Source of the DNA: Pisaster brevispinus
Taxonomy: Eukaryota; Echinodermata; Asteroidea; Forcipulatida; Asteriidae
DNA: 64,000 bases
Direction of reading: 5' to 3'
Assembly (NCBI GenBank): GCA_023634235.1
Contig: JAMKCF010000004.1
Location: forward strand, 24,560,527 to 24,624,526
The translations under genes were made by a program, and so were the position numbers. Below, in pieces: positions 46,241-55,200 of the stretch. The notes under the pieces are model-generated. The model did not search any database. It worked only from the letters and a program-made list of their open reading frames with translations, and was not told the DNA's origin. The stretch's first letter is position 1. Each line of letters opens with the position of its first letter.

Positions 46241-49200
46241 CTATAAAGGATAAGAAATAAGCTGAATATTGAATACAGGTTTCTCTTGAAGACAGAGTAT
46301 ACTGATCGAAACTTTGAGTTCACACCGATGTTTATTCTTAGAACCATGCGACACAAAGAAACTTAACATTCCTGTCTAAAATTTGATAAGTGCTTAAAGA
46401 TGTATATTCAGCTTGCGGTTACACCATGAGTAACAATAATAACAATAACACAGCATTTGTATGGCGCACTTTCTCTGTGAAACATTCAAAGGCGCCAGTC
46501 TATGTCAATCAAAGGATTCTCAGATGTGTTCATAGGCCAATCTGGAAAGAGTTGTTTTTAGAGATTTGTTGGAAGTAGGAAATGTCATGTGTGTCTCTAA
46601 GATATTTAGGCAGAGAGTTCCAGAGGCGGGGGGCAATGTTAGAAAAGGCTCTATCACCATAAGTGGCAAGGCGAGTATATCTACTTAGCTGTGTAGATTT
46701 GTTCTTAAGAACTTGTCTTGCTATATATTCTACTGTCTCGGGAGTAGATTTCGGAATTGTGGAGACTACTTGCTTCTTAACTACTATCTGGAGGTAGGGA
46801 ATCAGCCTGGACTACTACTTTCACTTAGAGGATGGAGGGGGCTTCTTGTTTTTTAACTTCACTGCCGCGGAGTGAGTTCTTAATTGGCTTTGAGACGCCC
46901 GTAGATAAAGCGCTTTCTAAGAACAGATTTATGTTTTTGCACACAAAAAAGGTCACAAGATGGTTGAGTTTTATTTAACTAAATGCTCCTGGAAAAACAA
47001 ACAAACTTTCAAATCTTATCAAACTTGTTCTTTGCTTTTTCTCATTTTTGGAAGGTCTGAGAGATAAAATATCAACACATCAATTCCGGCAAAATGACGG
47101 AATTTGAGATGGACTTAGTTCCCAAGATGAACTTCAAACAAGGTGAGCTTCTAAATTGAAAAAAAAAAACAAGCTAATATTTCAATTTTCTGACCATCAG
47201 CTGCTATACTTTATATCTTACAAAATATCTTAAACCAGGGGCAATCTTCAGGACGCATGTTGAAATATTTGAATGTCCACCTTTTGGTATTCACAACTCA
47301 TAGAGATATTTTATGTACATTTACATGGTGTCACTGCAAACCTCAAGAAGAACAGCCGCTGCCCTTGTGGCAAATACCCCCAGTTACTTTATTTGCCCCT
47401 CCCCACTCCCCAATTCTCACCTCAATTTTTGCCCCAATAGCCGAAACTGAATTTAACCCCTCATCACCGAACCCACATGAATGCATATGTTCACTTTACC
47501 CCAACTCAAGAACAACAACACCGAATTTGATTATAGAGCCAATCCTTAAGATTGATTTAAGTCAAGCTCCTTGAGCACTTACTTCATTATGCTTCTTCAG
47601 GAGGTCGTTGTTTTGCCAGGTCATGTAGTGGACCCCACGTAGGTTAGCAAGGTCTTCATAACAGTGGGTATCCTCACAGTTACATCTGCTCAATCAAGCA
47701 GAAAAGAAAATAAATAATCACCAGGGAGTCTCACAACCTTTGGAACATCTGGTAGTAACAACTTTGGGCCAGAAGTAAGATCAAACATTTTCAAGGATTT
47801 CTTTTTTTAAACCACAAAGAGAGAAGTTTTTCAACTCTTGAGATAAAGATCTCTATTATTACAAACTTGGCCACGAGAATAAAAAGTTTTGTTTACCACA
47901 AGTCACTATGAAAACCCAAGTTGAAAGAAGCAGCTAAGTTTACAACCTTCAAAGTGTACATCTGAAACTGCACATTGTCCACAGGGGAAAAAATGGTGTT
48001 GGGTACTAGTCACGTCTTTACATCAAAGTATATAAAAGCAATTTATACATTTTTTCCTCCAATCTTGCATTTGAAGGTTGAAGAACTGAGACTTACATTT
48101 CAAAAATTGTGGCCCAATCAGGCAAGAAGAGTAGATGTGTTAAGCCTGCGCCGTGCATTCCGATAAAAATATCACTGTTATGTGTAATCTGTAAAAAAAA
48201 TAAAATAAAACACATGTAGATCAAAAACACAAAACAAAAGACATCAAAAATCCCCCCCCAAAAAAAAAAAAATATATATATAAAAACAATCAGATATGTG
48301 TTGTGTTGTAAGTAGCCAAGTGGTCTAGTGCACTGAGCTCAAGCTCTGGTGTTTCTGAATAGCAGTCTACACACTAGTGTCCTTAAGCAAGACACTTAAC
48401 CATTATTGCTTCGTCCTTCAAATGGGACATAAAGCCATCAGTCTCGTGTTTTGTGTAATGCACTTAAAAGAACCCAGTGAGACTTATTGCTACGGGGCGG
48501 GGTTCGCCCCGGTGTTTCTGGAAGTGGCTGCTGAATGCGCAGCAGCACCTTGTTAACCCTTACTAAGTGCTATACAGATGGGTCTCATCAATCAAAAAGC
48601 TTAGCATGCCTGTTCTAAATACATCAAGCACCTTGAGATGCTCGTAGACAAAGCACTACTTAAAACTGCTATCTTATTATTATTAGGTACTCCCAAACAA
48701 AAAAGGGCACACAGTTGGTTTTTTGTTTTATTGTACTAAATTCCCTGGAAAACAAAGTAAAGTCGGAAAAAATACACAAATGATTAGTTCCTTACAAAAA
48801 AATAAAATAAAACAAAAGTGGGGTCTTTCCCCGCCTGCCCCCTCCCCCATGAAGCTGCCTAGTTACGCCACTCACTACATAACACACCCACAGCATCTGT
48901 ATCTCTGACCTTAATTACACCTACCTCCATCTGTTGAACGAAGGTCAATGAATGGCTGGAGAAGAATAAGAACAAATACAGTCATTATTATTACTTAACC
49001 CTGACTCCCCTAGAGTGGTTTACTTGGATCCTTCCTCATTCTAACAAAATCCAACACCATTATGGTAACTCAACACACAAAAAGTTGGACTCTGATCATG
49101 GTGGTATGACCAATACAACGTAAAGCTTAATTAGTTTACTGGCGCAGTCTTCATTCCAACACCATTTAGTAACTTAACACCCAGACTGTTGGACTCTGAT

Positions 49201-52200
49201 TATAGTGGTATGCCTGATCCCATGTAATGCATAATCAGTTTACTAGTGCAGTCCCCAGTCCAACACCATTCAGCAACTCAACACCCTAACTGTGGGACTC
49301 TGATTATGGTGGTATGCCAGATCCCATGTAAAGCATAATCAGTTTACTAGTGCAGTCCTCAGTCCAACACCATTCAGTAACTCAACACTCAACCAGTTGG
49401 ACTCTGATTATGGTGGTATGGCTGATCCCATGTAAAGCATAATCAGTTTACAAGCACAGTCCTACGCCCAGCAGAGTCAAACAAAACATGAGTTGGAATG
49501 GTAAAACATTTTTTAATGAAAACATTTTTTGGGTATCACTCTTGTTAAGTGTTGAGTGTCATTGTAATGTTTAGTCAAGGAACTTTCATATTGCAAAAAA
49601 AACAAACAACAACAACAATTTTGTCCAGTGTTTTCCAGTTTTCTATGAGACTAGAAATAAGGGAAAATATGAATTCAGCTGAGAAGTTGCTTGACTGTAT
49701 AGTGACAAAGAGTAGCTTTACCTAATGTTTGTTTTGTCATCTAAGCTTTGTACATTCCTTGGGGTGGTTCATGACGAGTATTCTTTGGTTTATGAATTTG
49801 TTGCACCGACGCAAACACATTGTATCTGGTTTTTGCAACAAAGTTTTATCTCGCTTGGAAAATGCTCCATGCAAAAACTTTAGCTCCTTTTGGTTTTGTG
49901 TGTACATCTGGGCTATTATTTTACAACCTTTGGACACTTCAAAACTTGAGTGTAACATAAATGCTATTTTAAGAAATACATGATGAAATGATGTGTTCAC
50001 TGAGATATAATTTTATCTCAAAACTCACTTGTACTCCACAACTTGAACTTCATAATGTGGATCTTCTTTCAAAGCGTGTACCAGCTACAAAGAAAAATAA
50101 ACCCAGAATTATTTATTATATATATCTGGTGATGAAACCAAGGATGCCTCATAAGTGAACTAAATCCCTGTAGCTCGCAAGCCTGAGGAAACCTGTAAAT
50201 AATGGTGCTTGCTATGTGAACCAGAAACACTGTGATTAACCCAAACTCTTCCACGATAAGTGTTCTGGATTCTTTTTCGCGCACTACTGATCCCAGTACA
50301 CGAGACCTTCGGCTTAATGTCCCATCCGAAGGACAAAGCGATTAGCTCAAGGACACAAGTGTCACTCTGCTGATCAGAAACACCAGAGCTTGAGTCTGGT
50401 GCTCTTAACCACTCCGCCAGGAAACACCATGATGAAGACAGGTGCACGAAAATTTTGTTTACATAGGGCGACTGAAGCTAGAATCAAAACCATGGACACA
50501 CAAGGCACACACATGTTTCATAAATGAAGCCCCCAGTCGCTCGATTCAGAACACCCCAAACTAATTTCATTCCTCACCTCGTCTTGGTTGATAATGTTCC
50601 TGTGTTTTGATTTCCTGGCCAAGATGGTAATTCTCACTCTTCCTGTTTTCTGTAACGAAAAGGAAGGAAAACAAAACACAACTTGAGCAAGACAAAACTA
50701 TCCACAAGATTCTTCCTTGTCTTTTTCGAACCCTCCAAAATGTGTGAAGCTGCTTCTAAGTAGTAGGTATAATTTATGTTGGTGCGGTTGAAATGCAAGC
50801 AGATCAAGCAATAAAACTGATTTTTTTTAATATTCTAATTTTGGGTTGAACAAAGAAAAAAAAACTGGAGCCGCTTCATGTTGTATAGTCAACTTGGGAG
50901 TGATCCCTGGCTATAAGGCAGTTACAGGTTGAATGGATTCTGACTAGCAAGCCCTGGGGTCGATTTCACAAAGAGATAAGACTAGTCTTATCTGAAGTTA
51001 GGACCAGTAACTGGTCTTAACTTAGGACCAGTCCTATCTCCTAGCATTGCCTAGGACTAGTCCTAAGTTAGGAAGGGTTTTGTGAAATCGACCCCTGAAC
51101 AAAGATATTGACAAAATAGGGAGACCGCCAACAGGGCTAGATAGATAACTCAGTTGGTAGAGTGCCGACACGTTAATCTGGAGATCGCAGGTATCCCACC
51201 CCAGTAATGTTTTCTTTGTTCAGCCCCGATTAATGAAAATTTACCCAGTCAGTTTCCCTTGTGGTTTATTATGTGTACTTGATGTTTTATATTTTAGCAG
51301 TGGGTGCTGACGTCATTTGTGAGCTGGGCCCAATTTCGTAGAGCTGCTTAAGCACAACTGAATTATGCTTACTAGAATAAGGTTACCAACCAAAATACCA
51401 TGTCACATGCACAATCTATGACTGGTATCCTGCTTATGTCTGCTTAACAGAAATTGTATAAGCACTGTTTACTGGTAAACAGCTCTATGAAATTGAGCCC
51501 TGTTTGTATTGAACCTCCAATCAACCTCCACCCCATTTCTTTATACTTCACTCCCAAACCATCTACTCCCAAGCTCTTGTACTTATACCATAATGTTCCT
51601 CTGCACTACCTCCCAATCAACCTCTTTCCCAAGCCCTTTAATCCCTCATCATCCCCCCACCCCTGGACCACCCTATAGTTGACTCACTAGTGGGCCTTTC
51701 TGTTTGACACCCAGTCGGTGAACAACAAGTTGAGAGAATGACCTCATCAGGCTGCTGCCGCGTGTGTTTGGCGTCAGGGGCATGTTGTAGAAGAATCCAC
51801 GAATCATTCTTGGTGGGAGAGTAAAAACCGCTTCACGGAAACACACCTACAACAGGTACGAAAACACAATTATATCAACGGGGAGCACAAAATCTAACCC
51901 TTTACTGAGTGCCAGCGACCAAAACTCATGCAATTGTTGTACATGTCCTCTGATTACATTGACTTTAAATGGTGGTGTGGGGGAGGGGCTGGTTGCTGGA
52001 AAGCACAGAGCTACTTAGAGTGCCTACCAGACATCAACGACGCTGCCATTTACAATTAACAGATGGCTGGAATGGTTCCACTTTAATAATAATACTAATA
52101 ATAATAATACATTTATATAGCGCCAAAATCTATTTTTGTAAAATGCTCTAAGGCGCTTCACAAAATGCAAAACTTTATCAGAGGGTTGGACGTGTGTGGG

Positions 52201-55200
52201 CTGTGTTTACCCTGACGCTAAGATGGGTTTAGGACATGTGGCAGATTTTGTACGCTGGGTATGGTTGTGGGTTATTTTCCCCAGCCCATAAACACACAAC
52301 CCTGGGAACTGACCCCCCCCCCCCCACCTCTTACAATGTGGAAGAATCCAGTCTAGGATATCAAGGAAGTATCAACTCACTTTGGGCATTGCAACTGGGA
52401 AAAACAATGAAATACGTAACTTGTGACTCGCGCAGGAGGAAACAGGTCTCCTAGTACATCTTGTGTCAACTTTGTGTAACCACATGGTATCTTTTTTTTT
52501 TTTCCTGTAATGGTGGTTGTTTGATTTTGTTAAGTACCATGAACGAAAATAACAACCGGTCCAGAGTTGAGCCAAACCAAATAGATTAGGAGCGACTCTA
52601 GGTCAACCCAAAGGTTACAGACAGGCCAACTTAACATAACATTTACATTAGGTTCCGCTCATGACAAGATCGACGTCTGAAACCAAGAGTCTCCAGAGTT
52701 GTTCCGAACGACTGCATCAGTCGATCCGTCGACTTCCAACGCGTCCAGCCGCTCCTAACTGTTTCAGACCTCAAACTTTTCATGTACTTAATTCAATCAT
52801 TTGGTTTGGCAGGATTCTAGGGTGTAACTCACTTTTTTGCCAGACCACTCATTCAATCTGGACAAAGGTCGATTAGAGAAGGCTGCCCAGGTCTCTTGAA
52901 ATAAATCCAGGTACCTCATATTGCTCTGAAAGTAAAAAATAGTGGAGGGAAAAGGAGCACTCTCAACTAGTGATCAATGTTCCTGAGATTGGTAAATACT
53001 CCAAAAATTAATGACCATGAAAACTTCCTTGGTGAGAAGCACTGCAGCTGCTGATGGTCTTAACTCTTTTTTAGAAAGAATTCTCTTTGAAGTAATATGG
53101 TTTGGAAAATTTTTAACCCCAAAACACTTGAATCTGAGAAATGTCTCATGCATGAATCATTTCTCAGATTTCTGAGAGTTGGTGTCCACTCGCGAATGCT
53201 GTGGCCAGAGATGCGGTTGGTACCCGCTGTCACTTCGCTAAACTTGGATGGATTCAACGTTCTTGTGAAACTATCGCGACAGTTTTCTGCTGTTTTCTCA
53301 ACAAGTAGACAGTGCATTCAGCTGAAACTTTCACATGTGACTTTGATTGTATCTTTCTTTATAATTTGGCCTATAAATCAGCATTATGTTGACAAAAAAA
53401 AGTACAAATCTATGACCCTACCTATTGGATGAGTCTAGAATCCTCGTTTGCAAAGAAAACGAAGACAACAAATCCTTGTTCACTTACCATGTCCCACATG
53501 ACTATCGTCACGTTCAGCGAGAAGTCGTTCAACAAGTGCTGAGTGATGTACAAGTTGACGAAATCACAGAAATGGTGGAACATGTTGACACCTTTAGTTA
53601 AAAGGAAAAGAATTTCTAATTATTTAGCTTGTGGTGTGAACATCAAACTCATAAAAAAGATTTCAAGTACTCTGATTTTTTTCAGAGAGTTAACCGATCA
53701 TTCAGTCATTTGAAACAACTTTAGCAGCATGGGTTGTGTATGGTGGCACAACTGTGTACAGAACTAACTGTGTTGTCGGAGAGTTAACTGTGTACTGTGT
53801 ACATGTACATGTTGTGAGCTTGCATAGTTCATTTATCATTTAGAAATATTGAAAAGTCGGACAGTAGAAGGGTTGACTGTGTACTGTGTTGACGCATTCA
53901 CCACATGATTGATTAGGTGATATTGAATGGTCAAACAGTAGGAGGGTTAACATATCTTATTACAATGTTGTACTCTCTATTAACGAGCATATCTCACCGG
54001 CGTCTAACTTCATCAGATAAGCCCGGCCTTCGATGATGACATCACAGCTTTGAGTCACAAACGGATCAGAAGCCATCGGAGTAAAATCCTTCAACTCACC
54101 ATACCTGATGAAGAAACCGTCAACAAGATAAAGTAAGTTGCCGTAAATTTTCTGTACAAATTATTTACTGAAGCATAGTTTTGGTGTGTCGTGGCCGAGC
54201 GGTCATGCACACTGGACTCTGGACTCAAGCTCTGGCGTTTCTGATCAGCAGAGCGTGGGCCGAGTCCAGGTCTTGACACTTGTGTCCTTAAGCAAGACAC
54301 TTAACCATTATTGCTTCATTCTTCAGATGGGACATAAAACTGTTAGTCCCGTGTGCTGTGTAATGTTGCACTTATCGCTAAGAGAAGGGGTTTGCCCCGC
54401 TGTGTCTGGCAGTGGCTGCTGAATGCACCACAGCACAACTCTCGTGAGGAAATTGTAAATTTCGATTGGAACATTTCAAGGGGCACCAAGGCAATTTCTA
54501 GGGGGGCAATTGCCTCAGTTGCCTCCATGAAGTATCAGGTCTGTCATACTCACCATGACTGCAACTCAGAAAATCTAGTAGAATGTTGCCTCAAAAGTTC
54601 TTTATCCAAAGAACAATGGCCTCCTATTATGCCGGGCGTTTGAAAATAATCATGGTCTAACCTTTAAGAGAGAAAGTAAACAAAAACAGGTAAACAGAAA
54701 TATTTAGAGGAGACATCCCTTGCATTGGCCACCAACACCGAGGTCAAACAATAGAAATGCATGGGCGTGTACATGCCACGCCCCCTTCCAGCCATTGAGC
54801 GGTCTTCCTTTGTGATATCATATGCAAGGGGTCTATAGGACTTTCAAAAACAAGGATGAGTTTTTTATCTTTTCAGCTTCATCTTGGTTTAGTTGATTTG
54901 ATTTGAGGATAAAAAAAAACTCTATACGAGATGATGTTACCTTCTTTGTCATTACCCTTAGCCCTTTCCACACTATCTACCTTTGATCCGTGTAATTGGC
55001 GACCCATGTAAAAAGTCTTCTACACGGATTAAAACCAATCAGGAGATTCCTTTCACACTGCAATATCTAACCCAGAGAATAAGTTTTAACCCAGTTCCAT
55101 ATTATCACTGAGATTTGTGGGTTAACCCTAGTCCTGGGCAGGGTTAAATTTTATCCAGATTAAGTCAGTTTTGGGTTCGTTAATCCGGAGAATTTTTAGC

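Noticed and set aside
54185..54260. Genuine tRNA gene (A and B boxes present)
   Set aside because: The tRNA-like head does not fold into a full cloverleaf with a clear acceptor stem and is followed by the common SINE body, so it is a SINE.
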